Positions 1-10,769 are shown, numbered from the stretch's first letter. The stretch is 64,000 nt of DNA from Sphingobacterium hotanense (GCF_008274825.1 NZ_CP030848.1:2728001-2792000), one strand, 5' to 3'. The notes: a model not told the origin generated them from the letters alone. Made by a program: numbers and translations.

Positions 1-2079
1 GCAGATCATAAGGTTAGTCACTGCGTATCCATAATTCTTCTTATAATCCGAATTTAGCTCTAACTTTTTGAGGTGAACAATCGCCTCGTTATACTCCTTT
101 AAACTTAAGTACAAAGCAGCGACTGTCATCAAAGTTTGTTCCGTATACTGACTTGTCCAATCGTTTAATATAATATTCAAATCATGTAACGCTTCGCGAG
201 GATGCCCAGTATGATATAAACTTACCCCTCGAATGTAACGCGCATGCTTTTCCTGTCTAGGCTTCGGAAACTTGTCGAAATACGCGTTAATTGCTTCTAC
301 CGCTGGACCATATTGTCCGCGCGCAAATAAGGTTCGTCCAGCTTGGAATGCCAAGTTATCCTGTTCGGAAACACTTAGGTCAGCGATATTGTTGCTCGTT
401 GCGTAGTGTATATAACTAGTTGCATCTCCTTGATCCAAATAAATATTTTCGATAGAAAGCATCGCTTGAGCTGCCTCACTAGTCGTCGAATACTCCTCTA
501 CCACCTTTTGGAAAGTAGCCATTGCTGCCTCATTATCATTGTTATTGTATTGTACTAGACCGATTGTCATCAAGGCTCTAGGCACATAGCTACTTCGAGG
601 ATATCGTTTGATCATTTGCTGAAGTCCCGAAATAGCGGACTCGTAATCACCAGTGGTAAATGACAAATAAGGAATTTCAAACGCGACATCATCCGCATAG
701 TTTGAGTTCGGAAATTGCTCTACCACAGCCCTCAGCGTATTTAATTTGCCTTCGTTATCGCCTTGAAGCCCTTTAATGATTCCTTGCTGAAACAAGGCAT
801 AATCTTCGTTTGGCGCCTTTTCCTTTATTAGCCGGCAATAATACTCATTCGCACGCCCGTAGTTTCGTGTTGAGAGATAAGAGTCACCAAGACGAGCTAT
901 TACGTCATGCCGTATTTTTTTGTCTAAGGAACCTTCCTCTGATGCTAAAAAGCGCTCAAAATACTGCGCAGCGACGTTATATCGATTAATACGAAATGCG
1001 GCATACGCTAAGGCATAATTCGCATAATTGTAAACAGTAGTATTTCGTGCTGCCGGCAACTGAAGGAACTTGGAAAAATTATCTACCGCTTCCCCATATT
1101 TACGAACTTCATACATCGCTTCGGCTTTCCAATAAGTCGCTAATGCCGCCATCTCTGGGTCAAAAGGAACCTTCTCGGACCGCATAAACATAGAAATACT
1201 GTTTTCGAAAGCACGTTCGTTATAAAACTCCATTCCTCGATAGTAGGTCACCTTCTGATAGATCATTTCTGCCTTCTCCTCCCTATTCTTGAACGACTCT
1301 AACAAATAAACCCCAGCCTGAAAATTGCTGGTACCCGTTAAAACTTGTGTAATTCGAGATTCGGTCGTTTCTTTCCCTTGTTCGGAGCTTTGGTCTTTAA
1401 AATTTAACGCTATATATTCCTGCAGTGGTTGCAAGGCATCTCGAACAGAATCTAACTCGTATAAGATTTTGCCATAATTGAATAAACCATCAGCTTTCAC
1501 TTCTTGATCGTAATTCAATTGGGCTGCTTTTTGAAATGCCGCCAAAGCAGCTTGCTTATCCCCATTCTTCAACGCGATGTTCCCTAGCCCGATCAGTGAA
1601 CTCTGATAGAAGGCGTCTGTAGGTTGCACCTTACTTAAAATAGATGCTGCTCGCTCATACTCACCAGCTAAATATGCAATAATACCGATCCTGTTATTAT
1701 CAATATTGTCGCGGGACGCATTTGGATACCGTTGTGGAAGGGGGCTGTGATAAGGTTGTTTATAATTATTTCGTGCAAAGTACATGCTTGCTGCAATCTC
1801 GCGTAATTCTTGTGCAAGTGTAGCCCGATCGATCTTCATATCAGGAGTTCTTCGAATCTTTACCGCATCAGCAAGAATAGGACGATATTCTCGAACCACT
1901 TCAATAGAGTCCATTACACGTGGTTGCGTTCGATCAACTTGCCCACTTGCTTGCTCATTCTTTTGCGGTTGCTTTTTCTCTTCTTGTGCATAACCGACTA
2001 AGATTAACGTCGAGAAAACGCCTGTTAAAATATACTTTTTATAATTATTATCAATCCTTCGTTTCGCCACCATTGTCAT
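1..2079 (-). CDS. secreted TPR-repeat protein (C-terminus beyond the window)
   Basis: The frame is open from an ATG at 2079 (a second ATG lies at 2073) to the left edge, 693 codons with no stop, so the C-terminus is missing. An N-terminal hydrophobic segment (about residues 14-30, ending GYAQEE) looks like a signal peptide, followed by a low-complexity K/Q/E linker. Residues about 52-75 contain EVVREYRPILADAVKIRR. The rest is a long series of helical repeats with TPR-like signatures such as YNEAIVHLKKLE and AMATFQKVVEEY, so it is probably a periplasmic or outer-membrane protein-interaction scaffold. TPR proteins of this kind are common in Bacteroidota, but no specific role can be read from the sequence. 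The TPR class is fairly sure, the function unknown. Confidence 0.8.
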   Translation of the reverse strand, partial: MTMVAKRRIDNNYKKYILTGVFSTLILVGYAQEEKKQPQKNEQASGQVDRTQPRVMDSIEVVREYRPILADAVKIRRTPDMKIDRATLAQELREIAASMYFARNNYKQPYHSPLPQRYPNASRDNIDNNRIGIIAYLAGEYERAASILSKVQPTDAFYQSSLIGLGNIALKNGDKQAALAAFQKAAQLNYDQEVKADGLFNYGKILYELDSVRDALQPLQEYIALNFKDQSSEQGKETTESRITQVLTGTSNFQAGVYLLESFKNREEKAEMIYQKVTYYRGMEFYNERAFENSISMFMRSEKVPFDPEMAALATYWKAEAMYEVRKYGEAVDNFSKFLQLPAARNTTVYNYANYALAYAAFRINRYNVAAQYFERFLASEEGSLDKKIRHDVIARLGDSYLSTRNYGRANEYYCRLIKEKAPNEDYALFQQGIIKGLQGDNEGKLNTLRAVVEQFPNSNYADDVAFEIPYLSFTTGDYESAISGLQQMIKRYPRSSYVPRALMTIGLVQYNNNDNEAAMATFQKVVEEYSTTSEAAQAMLSIENIYLDQGDATSYIHYATSNNIADLSVSEQDNLAFQAGRTLFARGQYGPAVEAINAYFDKFPKPRQEKHARYIRGVSLYHTGHPREALHDLNIILNDWTSQYTEQTLMTVAALYLSLKEYNEAIVHLKKLELNSDYKKNYGYAVTNLMIC

Positions 2080-2459
2080 TTTATATACCCGATATTTTTG
2101 AAACCATCAAATTCAGTGAGCAAATCAAGCTTTAAGATATCTAACGAAAATGAGATATAAAACTAAATTTTTTAATCACCGTCTGATGAATTTTAGCAAA
2201 AAGTCAGCCAATAAATGAGGGTTTCTCCTTTTGATTTTTGATGTGTACACTTTAGGTGAATTTACTACTAGAAGGGAGAGAGTATTGATTTCAGATCAGA
2301 AGTTTAGGATTGCAGTATCGATTGCTTGTCTTGAAACCAGGAAAGGAAAGATGCGAAGATTGACAGTCAATCTTGTCAATCCTCGCATCTTTCCTTTCCT
2401 GGTTCCGACCAAATTCATTTTTTAAACCAAAGGTTCGAAAAAACCACATCCCGACTAGC
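2080..2459. other. intergenic region with one long hairpin
   Basis: This 380-base stretch separates the end of the susCD-tlpA operon from the start of the TPR gene. I find no credible gene: short frames here have no coding features. Its only clear structure is the 31-bp stem hairpin at 2335-2404, a member of the dispersed repeat family described below. Confidence 0.6.
2335..2404. repeat. long hairpin of the AACCAGGAAAGGAA repeat family
   Basis: Left arm 2335-2365 and right arm 2374-2404 are complementary over 31 bases with a single mismatch, around an 8-base loop. The arm starts AACCAGGAAAGGAAAGATG. Nearly the same word recurs at 16487, 16547, 16607 (degenerate), 40301 and, inverted, at 16654-16676 and 40421-40459. 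No T-tract follows on either strand, so a simple intrinsic terminator is unlikely. Confidence 0.85.
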
Positions 2460-3611
2460 CTACAACCGACTCTCTAAAAATTTACTAAGCTCCTCGCCTC
2501 TCAGATTTTTCGCAATAATCTTACCTGTTGAATCAATCAAGAAGTTCGTCGGAATTGCTCTCACCATATATAAATCACCAACGCTTTGCTTTCCTTTCAC
2601 ATCCAACGCATGAACAAATGGCATATTATCCTCTTCCAGCTCTTTCTTCCAAGCTGTAGCATCACTATCGATCGAAACAGCAAAAACCTGAAAGTTATTT
2701 CCTTTGAATTGCTCGTAAGCAGCTTTCACATGAGGCATCTCGCGTCGGCAAGGACCACACCAAGAAGCCCAAAAGTCCAATAAAACATACTTGCCTTTAA
2801 AATCACTCAACTTAATAGCTTTCTGATCGACACCTTTAATTGTGAAATCCGGAGCCTGCTGACCGACTTCCAACTGACTCACCTTTGCTAACTTGTTTTG
2901 CAGCTCTTTCAAATAAAAACTTTGCGCTATCACTCCCTTATCGAATTGAGAAAGAAATGTTGAAATGGCGTCCGGTGTCATTTCCGGGGCGGTATATTGA
3001 CGCGCTAAGGTTGCAACAGTCAAAGACTTTGGATTCGACGCAATAAGTTCAGTGATTTCCTTTCGCTGATCCGTATAAATTGCCTCAATCTTGTCACCCA
3101 CAGCCTTCAATGCTTCGAGATTTTCTTCTGTTTGCGCAACGTTGTTATAAGCATTGAACGCTTTATTATATTCTGCAGTAACAAGCATCAGCTCTCCCGT
3201 GCTCTTCAACTGCTTATATGTCGAATTAAACGCGTTAAAATCATTCGCCCCAATGATGGTATCAGTCTCCACACTCCCCTCTTCAATATGCGCTTGGATA
3301 TTGATGGGATCATCATCGACCATAAAAAATAATGCAGGTGTTTTCATCGACGGCCCCATATCACCTAATGAAGGTAAATGCAAAGTAAAGAACCTTTGGT
3401 CGTTCGTGTGCAAAGGCACTTCGATCTTAAAATTATCCTGAGTCGCATTGAATCGCTTAATCTCTCCCTTTTCAGGGTCTAACACTCGAATCTCCCTATT
3501 GCCAATACCCTTAATTCGTCCGCTAATTTCCACTAATTTCTCTTGGCCATGCACATTCGTAAAAAGTGCAAAACCCAATAAACCGAATATTATAGATCGC
3601 TTATTCATCAT
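2460..3611 (-). CDS. TlpA-like thioredoxin-fold protein with N-terminal DUF4369-type domain
   Basis: 383 residues. The signal peptide ends near HGQ (residue 23). Residues about 26-130 resemble the DUF4369 domain often found before AhpC/TSA-type thioredoxins in Bacteroidota. A helical linker follows, and a TlpA/ResA-like thioredoxin domain fills about residues 250-383 with the redox motif WASWCGPCRR (C285, C288) and a cis-proline region near AIPTNF. It probably acts as a periplasmic thiol-disulfide reductase. It is the last gene of the susCD operon; its start overlaps the stop of the upstream paralogue by 11 bases, implying translational coupling. Substrate unknown. Confidence 0.9.
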   Translation of the reverse strand: MMNKRSIIFGLLGFALFTNVHGQEKLVEISGRIKGIGNREIRVLDPEKGEIKRFNATQDNFKIEVPLHTNDQRFFTLHLPSLGDMGPSMKTPALFFMVDDDPINIQAHIEEGSVETDTIIGANDFNAFNSTYKQLKSTGELMLVTAEYNKAFNAYNNVAQTEENLEALKAVGDKIEAIYTDQRKEITELIASNPKSLTVATLARQYTAPEMTPDAISTFLSQFDKGVIAQSFYLKELQNKLAKVSQLEVGQQAPDFTIKGVDQKAIKLSDFKGKYVLLDFWASWCGPCRREMPHVKAAYEQFKGNNFQVFAVSIDSDATAWKKELEEDNMPFVHALDVKGKQSVGDLYMVRAIPTNFLIDSTGKIIAKNLRGEELSKFLESRL

Positions 3612-4698
3612 ATTTTAATTTTAAAAATTCTAAAAGTTCTTCGTGATTCATGTTCTGTTTAACCACGACACCATTCTCATCAATTAAGAATAATGTGGGC
3701 AACTGCTCAACATGATATGCCGCAGCCGCCTTATTCGATTTTAAATCAATTAAGTCTGCAACCTGTATCCAAGGAATACCGTCCTTCTCTACTGCTGCCT
3801 TCCACAAATGATCCTTGTCATCCATCGAGACCGACACAATCTCAAAACCCTTTGAACGATATTTCTCATAGGTCGGCACAAGTTTTCGATTCGCAATACG
3901 ACAAGGGGCACACCATGAAGCCCAGAAATCGATCAGCACAGTCTTCCCTTTCAGTGAAGTTAAATCGAATGCCTTTCCCCCATTCGTTTGACTATGGATC
4001 GCAGGAGCTTGCTTACCCACTAAATTTCGTTCCTTCTTTCGTTCATAATTCCTTAATAACTCCTGATAAACTGGTGCATAGGCTAATCCCTTGTCGAATC
4101 GACTAACTAATTCCTGAAGCTCGACATAGTTCATACCAGGAATATATGGTCGATAGATATCTAATACAGCTAAGGAAGCAGGATGCGCTCTTAAATAATC
4201 TTTACGAACAGAGTCGACCTTCTGATTCCAAACTTGCATTTGCATGCCTAACTTTACTTTACCGTCTTCGTCGGCATGTTCATATGCAGCACCAAGTGCC
4301 CTCATACTATCCTGAAACATAGCCACATCAAGCTCATATCCCTTCTTAATCGCATTCTGCATTCCACCGATCACCGTACTAGGCTGGTTCCAGTCTTCCT
4401 GTAGTCGTACCTGCATCTGCGCCGGTTCTAAGATGAAATGAACTGAACGTTTCGACCCTTTCAAGCCAACGCTCGCCGCCTGGATCTTATCTACTTGACC
4501 GCTAAATTGAAACGCATTGTTCTTAACCTCTGCAGAGTCCAGCAATTCCCGACCTTTATTGAAGGTATAGAGATAAGCATGAGTAACATTTTCATCACTA
4601 ATAATCTGTCCATTAATTTGATAGTTCCCTTGTGCTATTGTAGCAAGTGGAATCAAATGAATGCATAACCAGAACAGCACTAATCTAGATTTCCTCAT
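3601..4698 (-). CDS. TlpA-like thioredoxin-fold protein with N-terminal DUF4369-type domain
   Basis: 365 residues, paralogous in layout to the next gene downstream. It has a signal peptide (cleavage near IAQG, residue 23), a DUF4369-like region (about 25-120), a helical spacer, and a C-terminal thioredoxin domain with WASWCAPCRI (C263, C266) and a QLPTLFLID segment. Predicted role: periplasmic redox protein, perhaps serving the protein or ligand handled by the adjacent SusCD pair. It starts 6 bases after the susD stop and overlaps the next tlpA gene by 11 bases, so it is firmly inside the operon. The two differ in the residues between the cysteines (AP against GP), which may tune redox potential; that is inference. 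Confidence 0.9.
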   Translation of the reverse strand: MRKSRLVLFWLCIHLIPLATIAQGNYQINGQIISDENVTHAYLYTFNKGRELLDSAEVKNNAFQFSGQVDKIQAASVGLKGSKRSVHFILEPAQMQVRLQEDWNQPSTVIGGMQNAIKKGYELDVAMFQDSMRALGAAYEHADEDGKVKLGMQMQVWNQKVDSVRKDYLRAHPASLAVLDIYRPYIPGMNYVELQELVSRFDKGLAYAPVYQELLRNYERKKERNLVGKQAPAIHSQTNGGKAFDLTSLKGKTVLIDFWASWCAPCRIANRKLVPTYEKYRSKGFEIVSVSMDDKDHLWKAAVEKDGIPWIQVADLIDLKSNKAAAAYHVEQLPTLFLIDENGVVVKQNMNHEELLEFLKLKYDE

Positions 4699-4704
4699 AT
4701 CTGC

Positions 4705-6081
4705 TTATCTAGGATTTGGAACAATATTAGGGTTCAACTTCATCACCAAGCCTGGAATCTGAGCAACGAAATGCGAGGAGCCTGGAGCCAGCGTATAAGA
4801 TTGTTCCGTATTAGCACGCTTATAAGTCTTTGCAAAACGCGGGTCTTTGTCCAAACGCTTCATATCAAACCAACGTAACCCCTTACCGAACAATTCCATT
4901 CTACGCTCCTTGATCACCAATTTCAATGCATCCTCTGCAGTTGTGGCTTCAACCTCTTTAAAGTCCTCAGAAGCAAAACGCTTCTTTCTCAAGGTATTTA
5001 GCAACTTCACTGCCTGATCTTTTTGATTTAATCTGGCATGGCATTCCGCAACAATTAACATCATCTCCGGAACAGCGATATTATAGTTCAAGTCTGCATT
5101 GATATATTGTGGATAGGGTTCTTTAACCGGAACACCAGTACGGTCTGTTTTTGACCAGCCGAATTTGAGTCGAAGATCCTTCGGATCAAATTGATTTAAC
5201 AAATCAGGATCGATGAAACTGTTGCTCAAAATAGTTCCAAATGAAGTGGTCATATAGGAAATCATCTCCGGATGTACTTGCGCTAGCGCACGATTAGCAA
5301 TCCCCAAAGCAGGACGATCTGGATTAATAAATCTATACTCATTGAAATCGAAAATAGTACTGTTTGTTTTCAATGCTTCATTGGCATGGGCCAATGCCTT
5401 TTCATACTGTCCCTTATAAAGATACAGACGTGCAAGTAGCCCGTTCGCAACGCCTTTACTTTGACGATATACGTTCTTAGGTTCATCCCGAAGAAGAGGC
5501 AATGCGGTCGTTAGATCGCTAAGAATTTGGTCATACACTTCTTTTACCGAAGCTCTGCTAGACTTCGCTTCCAAGTCTGGAATCGTTATTAAGGGTACCC
5601 CAAGGTCTGAAGCCGCTGTGCTTTCATTGTAAGTAGGCGCGTAAAAAAGTATAAGATTCATGTATGCCTGTGCACGATTGCAAAGAGCATTCCCTCTAAC
5701 CACATTCTTACGCTCTTGCGTTCCATCTTCAACGCCATCAATCTCTTGCAAGATGATATTTGCGTTGAAAATATTATTATAGTTATCATTCCATGTACGG
5801 TCGCTCTCCGTCTCTAGGTAATACTCCGCTGCCCAGATATAGGTCTTTGAACCTGCTCCGTTCATCCCACTATTTACAGTGGACTGCGCGAGATAAATCC
5901 CGTCGGAAAGACGTTCTAAATACGCATTGCCATTTCCTGCATACGATGGATTTGATGACAACTCTTCATAGTCTTGGATTGTCTGAGGAATAAATTTCCC
6001 TTTAGGACGGATGTCTAGGTATTTTTGGCAACTACTTAACGAAGCAACCAGAATTACGAATGCTAAATATATTCTTTTCAT
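4705..6081 (-). CDS. SusD/RagB family outer-membrane nutrient-binding lipoprotein
   Basis: Surface lipoprotein partner of the adjacent SusC-type receptor, expected to lid the barrel and capture the substrate. I take the ATG at 6081, giving a typical lipoprotein signal with lipobox LSSC (C18); a TTG at 6090 is in frame but would add only three residues. Helical TPR-like repeats lie in the first half (AQAYMNLILFYAPTY, LLARLYLYKGQYEKAL), and the family's C-terminal signature KERRMELFGKGLRWFDMKRL is present. About 458 residues, normal for the family. It begins 11 bases after the susC stop. The substrate class cannot be read, since no hydrolase accompanies the pair. Confidence 0.93.
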   Translation of the reverse strand: MKRIYLAFVILVASLSSCQKYLDIRPKGKFIPQTIQDYEELSSNPSYAGNGNAYLERLSDGIYLAQSTVNSGMNGAGSKTYIWAAEYYLETESDRTWNDNYNNIFNANIILQEIDGVEDGTQERKNVVRGNALCNRAQAYMNLILFYAPTYNESTAASDLGVPLITIPDLEAKSSRASVKEVYDQILSDLTTALPLLRDEPKNVYRQSKGVANGLLARLYLYKGQYEKALAHANEALKTNSTIFDFNEYRFINPDRPALGIANRALAQVHPEMISYMTTSFGTILSNSFIDPDLLNQFDPKDLRLKFGWSKTDRTGVPVKEPYPQYINADLNYNIAVPEMMLIVAECHARLNQKDQAVKLLNTLRKKRFASEDFKEVEATTAEDALKLVIKERRMELFGKGLRWFDMKRLDKDPRFAKTYKRANTEQSYTLAPGSSHFVAQIPGLVMKLNPNIVPNPR

Positions 6082-6092
6082 CTTAGGCAAAA

Positions 6093-9000
6093 TTAAAGGG
6101 TTAGGTTAAGTCCAAATGTATAAACCATTGGCTCCGGTAAATAGTACATTCTACTTACAACAGCCTCGGGATCAAGCCCCGATTTGTTTGCTTTCCATAG
6201 GAACACATTATTCACTTGCATTACCGCACGAACAGATTTGAAAGGCAAGCTTTTTAAAAATTGAGAATCGATTAAGGTATAACCTAACTGGATTTCTCTT
6301 ACCCGTAGGAAAGAAGCATCGAAAACAGAGTTGCTGGAAAGAGTCGCCAATCGGCTATAGTCATCCGCGAGTTCAAAAAAGTCTTCCATTAAAGGGATGG
6401 CCGGAATATCAGTCTTATGCTCATCACCCGGTTGTCTCCAACGTTTGGCGATTTTATTATTATAAGAGCTATCCCATACATAACCATACATCTCTGGCAT
6501 TTCCATGCGAGCAACTTGTCCTAAGTTAAATACGGTAAAGATAGATAGGTTAAATCCTTTATATCTCAACGTGTTATTAAACGATCCGCTATAGCGAGGC
6601 CTTGTTGTACCATTCAATTCTAAAGATTCTTCCACTGGCACAAGGACTTTTTCGCCGTCAGCACCGTAAGTCTGTGGCCTCCCTTTTTCGTCCAATCCTG
6701 CCCAGCGATAACTCCATAGCGACTCCCTTTCATATCCTTCTAAGAATGGGACTACATCTCTTGGACGATTTAGCCTCGGATTGGTATCAGTAATTTTATT
6801 AGATATTACTTTGCTTTTATTATAAGCAAGATTCAATTGGCTCGACCATTCGAATGGACGGTTTTGTAGAATATTTGCTTGAATACCAAACTCAATACCC
6901 TTATTCGATAATTCTGCAGCATTAACATAGGCATTCGTTAAACCAACTGTAGGGTCCAGCTCCTGACTTCCGAGTAAGTCATAGCTAAACTTGTTATAAT
7001 AATCTACATTGACTACAAAACGATTTGCTAAAAGGCCTAGATCTAAACCAGCATTGAAGGTACGCGAACTCTCCCAACGTAGCTTAGGGTTTGGAGGAGT
7101 TTGAAGCCGCGCAACAAAATCATCAGCAATATTGTTAAAAAAGCGTGTCGCTGTCAAAAAGGTAGTTGTTGAATTGTTCCGGTCGAAATTACCCGTAACA
7201 CCAATAGTCGAACGAAGACTCAATTCTGAAATCCATTCATTGTTAAAGAAAGCTTCGTTGTGCAATAACCATTTACCTCCTACGCTCCATAGTGGCGTTC
7301 TTCTGAGCTTAGGGTCTGCACCAAATAAATTCGAATAATCATTTCTATAACTACCTGTAAAGGTATATCGACGATCATAAGTATAGGCTAAGGATGAATA
7401 AAAAGAATACTCTCTATTTTCAAAATAGCTTAATTTATTATAATCTGCGGCAACATAACGTTGGGTTAATCCTTCCCAATCTCTGACACCCAACGCAAGT
7501 TTCTTCGCGTCGATATCCTGCGAACTGTATAGCTCATCATTAAACCCTAACATTCGCTGGATTCCACCGTCGGCGATTCGCTTACTAATATCCGCCCCAG
7601 CAATTACATTCAAATAATGGCGCTCGGCAAACGTGTTTTCATAGTTCAATTGATTACGCGAAGCCATACGCTTGGTGTTAGTATAATTTAAGTCTAATAC
7701 ATCACCATATGGAATATATTTCACATAATCTCCCACAGCATCATCGTAAGCCGTAAATCTATTAACTAAGCTTCTCGTAAAATAAGATTCTTGATTATAA
7801 AGATTACGCTGTCTGCCGTTCAGACGTTCATAAACTAAATCATTCGTCAATCGCAGGCCTTTCATCAGCTTCCAATCCATTCCGAAAATACTACGAATAC
7901 CAAATCCGGTCGATTTATTGTTCGCCAGGTTATTATCTGTCAATAAATTCACCCCATTATCCAAATACCCTAGGCCCATTAAACGGTCGTTTTCAATCTT
8001 ATTGTAGCCGAAATAATTATTGATAGGATTACCTTGTTCATCCTGTATCATTTGATACGGTTGCAAGGCTCGTATATTGCTTTCTAAATTACTAACACCC
8101 TGATTCCCCCAGTTATAGTCCATCGATATGTTACTACGCAGCGTCAGAAAGTCGGCCAAATGGTATGACAATCTATTGGTCACCAAAGTACTCTTTGCTT
8201 GTGTACCTTTTGTTCCCGCTAAATCCTGCTCGAAATTAAAGCCAGAATAATAGTTGAATCTATCTGAACCGCCGCTGATGGATAAAAAGTGCTTCTGATT
8301 GATTGCTTGACGCAACAATAAATCATTTACTTGCGATTGATTATCTAATCCCGCTAATAGGCTCAATCGTCTATCGCGCTCCGCTAAATCAATATCCTTA
8401 CGATCGAAATCATTAAAAATTCCTATGGATTGCGAATATCCACCCGAAGAATTATCGAAAATGCCGGCCATGATATAACCCTTGTCATATTGTTCCTTTT
8501 CATAGTCGATAACATCCGCTGAACTTGCTCTTTGCAATGCGGAATAATCAGGTCTAGACTCTACCCTCAAATTTCCAGAATATTGGATTACAGGTTTCCC
8601 AGCTTTTCCTTTACTCGTCGTGATAACGATGACCCCATTCGCAGCCTGAGAACCCCAGATTGCAGCAGCCGCTGCATCTTCAATACCGTAATATTTTCGA
8701 TTTCATTCACATCAGGCATAATTTCACTTGGAAACCCATCAACTACGATCAACGGATTTGTGCCGGCGCGTAGCGAACTACCGCCACGAACTCGCATGTC
8801 CATCTTTCCATCCGGTGTTGTATAAGTGTTAAGACCAGGAACCGCATTTTCTAGAATTTTATCTAGTGAATTGTTATTTCTTTCCTGAATGAATTCCTTT
8901 GAAATACCACTGCTGGAACCCGAAGAGCTTTCCTTTTTTAGCGCCTGATAACCCGTATAGACAATATCGATATCTTCGATTACTTCATTATTTCTAAGCA

Positions 9001-9601
9001 ATTGTATCAGATTCGAATCATTAGCAGAGGCTATACTATACTCTTGAGGTCTAAAACCCAAGCTTGTGATCATAATATGTACAGGGAACGAGTTTGAAGG
9101 AAACTCGAATTCACCCTTTGAACCTGTAGCTAGCGTATGATAGGTTCCCGAATGGCTATATCGCACCGTTGCGCCGACCATCGGATTCCCCTCTTCGTCG
9201 ATTACACGACCTCTAACAATCTGCTGCTGCGAGTTTGCTGTTTGAGATAACTTCGCATTATCTACACGAATAATTACCGTTTTCTTGTGCAGTCTGTATT
9301 CAACCGGCAGGTTTTTAAACAAAGCTGCCAGTACTTCGTCGATATTACCAACGACAGAAACATCAACTAGCGTATTTGAGAAGTCCTTACCCTCCCAAAA
9401 GAAATGGTATCCATTTTCTTTCTTGAGTTTTTCAAATATTTGGCTCAGTCGTTCTTGCTTCGCATGAACTTTCAAATCCTGCCCAAATGCTAATGCTGAA
9501 TTACTATGAATCAGACAAACAATTAGCAGCACTACGGCAATTTTTTTGACAAAGAGATAGTCTAAACCTCCCCAGGTTTTGTAATTAATAAAATGCTTCA
9601 T
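6093..9601 (-). pseudogene. SusC/RagA TonB-dependent receptor with STN domain, frame broken by a 1-base deletion
   Basis: The gene is read as two frames: 9601 down to 8588 (337 residues) and, in the next frame, about 8677 down to 6093. The upstream frame has the signal peptide, an STN domain (about residues 45-115), a carboxypeptidase-like regulatory domain (about 128-215) and the start of the plug (RVRGGSSLRAGTNPLIVVDG). It reads correctly to ITVLK, then degenerates. One base restored near 8676-8680 gives VLKDAAAAAIWGSQAANG, the conserved plug motif, followed by the full barrel to the terminal FGLNLTL, about 1169 residues in all. The STN domain normally contacts FecR, fitting the sigma/FecR genes upstream. 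Either a real mutation or a sequencing error in a short A-run. Confidence 0.88.
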
Positions 9602-9611
9602 AAAAAATTGG

Positions 9612-10769
9612 TTATTTCTTTTCTTGGTTTAAGCGTACTTTTATTTGGTTATTTTCATTAGAGAATCTATAATTCATGTTCTTATCGATCAGGATATCTA
9701 ATACCTCATTGAGCGAATAAGTTTTAGGAATATCACCGTGATATTCGCCTTTCGGCAGATCAGCATCTATATCAAAGGTAACCGGATACCAACGTGCTAG
9801 TTGCGCACAAACTTCCCTTAAGTTTTCGCCATGGAAACTGAAATATCCGTCCCGCCAACTTTGCGGCGCATCCTCGATAATATTTTTAAAATCTAACAGT
9901 CTGCTATCTCTGTTGAATAACCCTTGCTGCCCAGGCTTTAAGATCACGGCTTTATCTACTTGCTTATTTGACGCTAATATCTCTAGCTTTACGGAACCTT
10001 CGAACAGGCTCGTTGTACTCCACGCTTCCTCTTGATAGTTTTGTATGCGGAACTTTGTGCCAAGCACTTCTACTGCCTGACCGGCAAAATAAACTTTAAA
10101 AGGGGTATACAATAGACCCTGCGGGTTTCTTTGTTTGCTAACCTCAAAATAAGCCTCGCCCTTCAAATATACTTCTCGGTTTTCCACGGCCCATTGTTTT
10201 TTAAAACTCAACTCCGACGCCGCATTTAACCAAACCCGAGTACCATCAGGCAGTAATATTTTAGTTTCTGTACCCACCGGGGTCCGGAAGCTGTAATTCT
10301 GGTTAGCCTCATTTATATCGCCATCAAAACTATATGCGATATAACCATCACTCGTCTTAAAAAGCTTGCTGCCATCAGCATCGATGGTATCACCTTGACC
10401 GACCTCATTAAGGGAAATTACTTTACCGGTAGCCAATACCAACTCCGCTCCTTTTGTAGAGTCTGCTTGAATAACAATGTCTAAAGGAATGTCTTTTTGT
10501 TGAGAAGTATAGATCGCCAAACCCACCGCCATGGTAATTATGGCTGCAGCTGCCCATTTAATCCAGGAAATTTGACGAACCAGCTTCGTATTCAACGCAG
10601 GCAATTGTCCAGCGATCCTTTCCAAACGAATATGCATATCTGCATCGTCCATACTGGTTGCAGATTTAGCTTGTTCGTTATACCAACGAAATAGCTGTTC
10701 TTGCTCGTTTTTGGATATTGTACGCGCTTGGTATTTGCCAATTAAATTCTTTATCTCTTCAGGTAGCAT
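9612..10769 (-). CDS. FecR family anti-sigma factor
   Basis: 385 residues with one transmembrane segment (about 67-89, IKWAAAAIITMAVGLAIYTS). The cytoplasmic N-terminus should bind the ECF sigma factor encoded next door. The periplasmic FecR domain (about 155-260, with EVLGTKFRIQNY) is followed by a C-terminal DUF4974-like domain (about 310-380, with VCAQLARWYPVTFDID and DILIDKNMNYRF). In this family the periplasmic part senses the STN domain of a loaded TonB receptor. The gene lies between the sigma factor (79-base gap) and the STN-bearing susC (10-base gap), so it completes a trans-envelope signalling set. Confidence 0.93.
   Translation of the reverse strand: MLPEEIKNLIGKYQARTISKNEQEQLFRWYNEQAKSATSMDDADMHIRLERIAGQLPALNTKLVRQISWIKWAAAAIITMAVGLAIYTSQQKDIPLDIVIQADSTKGAELVLATGKVISLNEVGQGDTIDADGSKLFKTSDGYIAYSFDGDINEANQNYSFRTPVGTETKILLPDGTRVWLNAASELSFKKQWAVENREVYLKGEAYFEVSKQRNPQGLLYTPFKVYFAGQAVEVLGTKFRIQNYQEEAWSTTSLFEGSVKLEILASNKQVDKAVILKPGQQGLFNRDSRLLDFKNIIEDAPQSWRDGYFSFHGENLREVCAQLARWYPVTFDIDADLPKGEYHGDIPKTYSLNEVLDILIDKNMNYRFSNENNQIKVRLNQEKK

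Noticed and set aside
2231-2425. 64-residue plus-strand frame near the left hairpin
   Set aside because: It crosses the long inverted repeat and has no signal, domain or ribosome-binding site.
8588-8690. Programmed frameshift in susC
   Set aside because: No slippery heptamer, downstream stimulatory structure or family precedent is evident at 8676-8680; deletion or read error is simpler.
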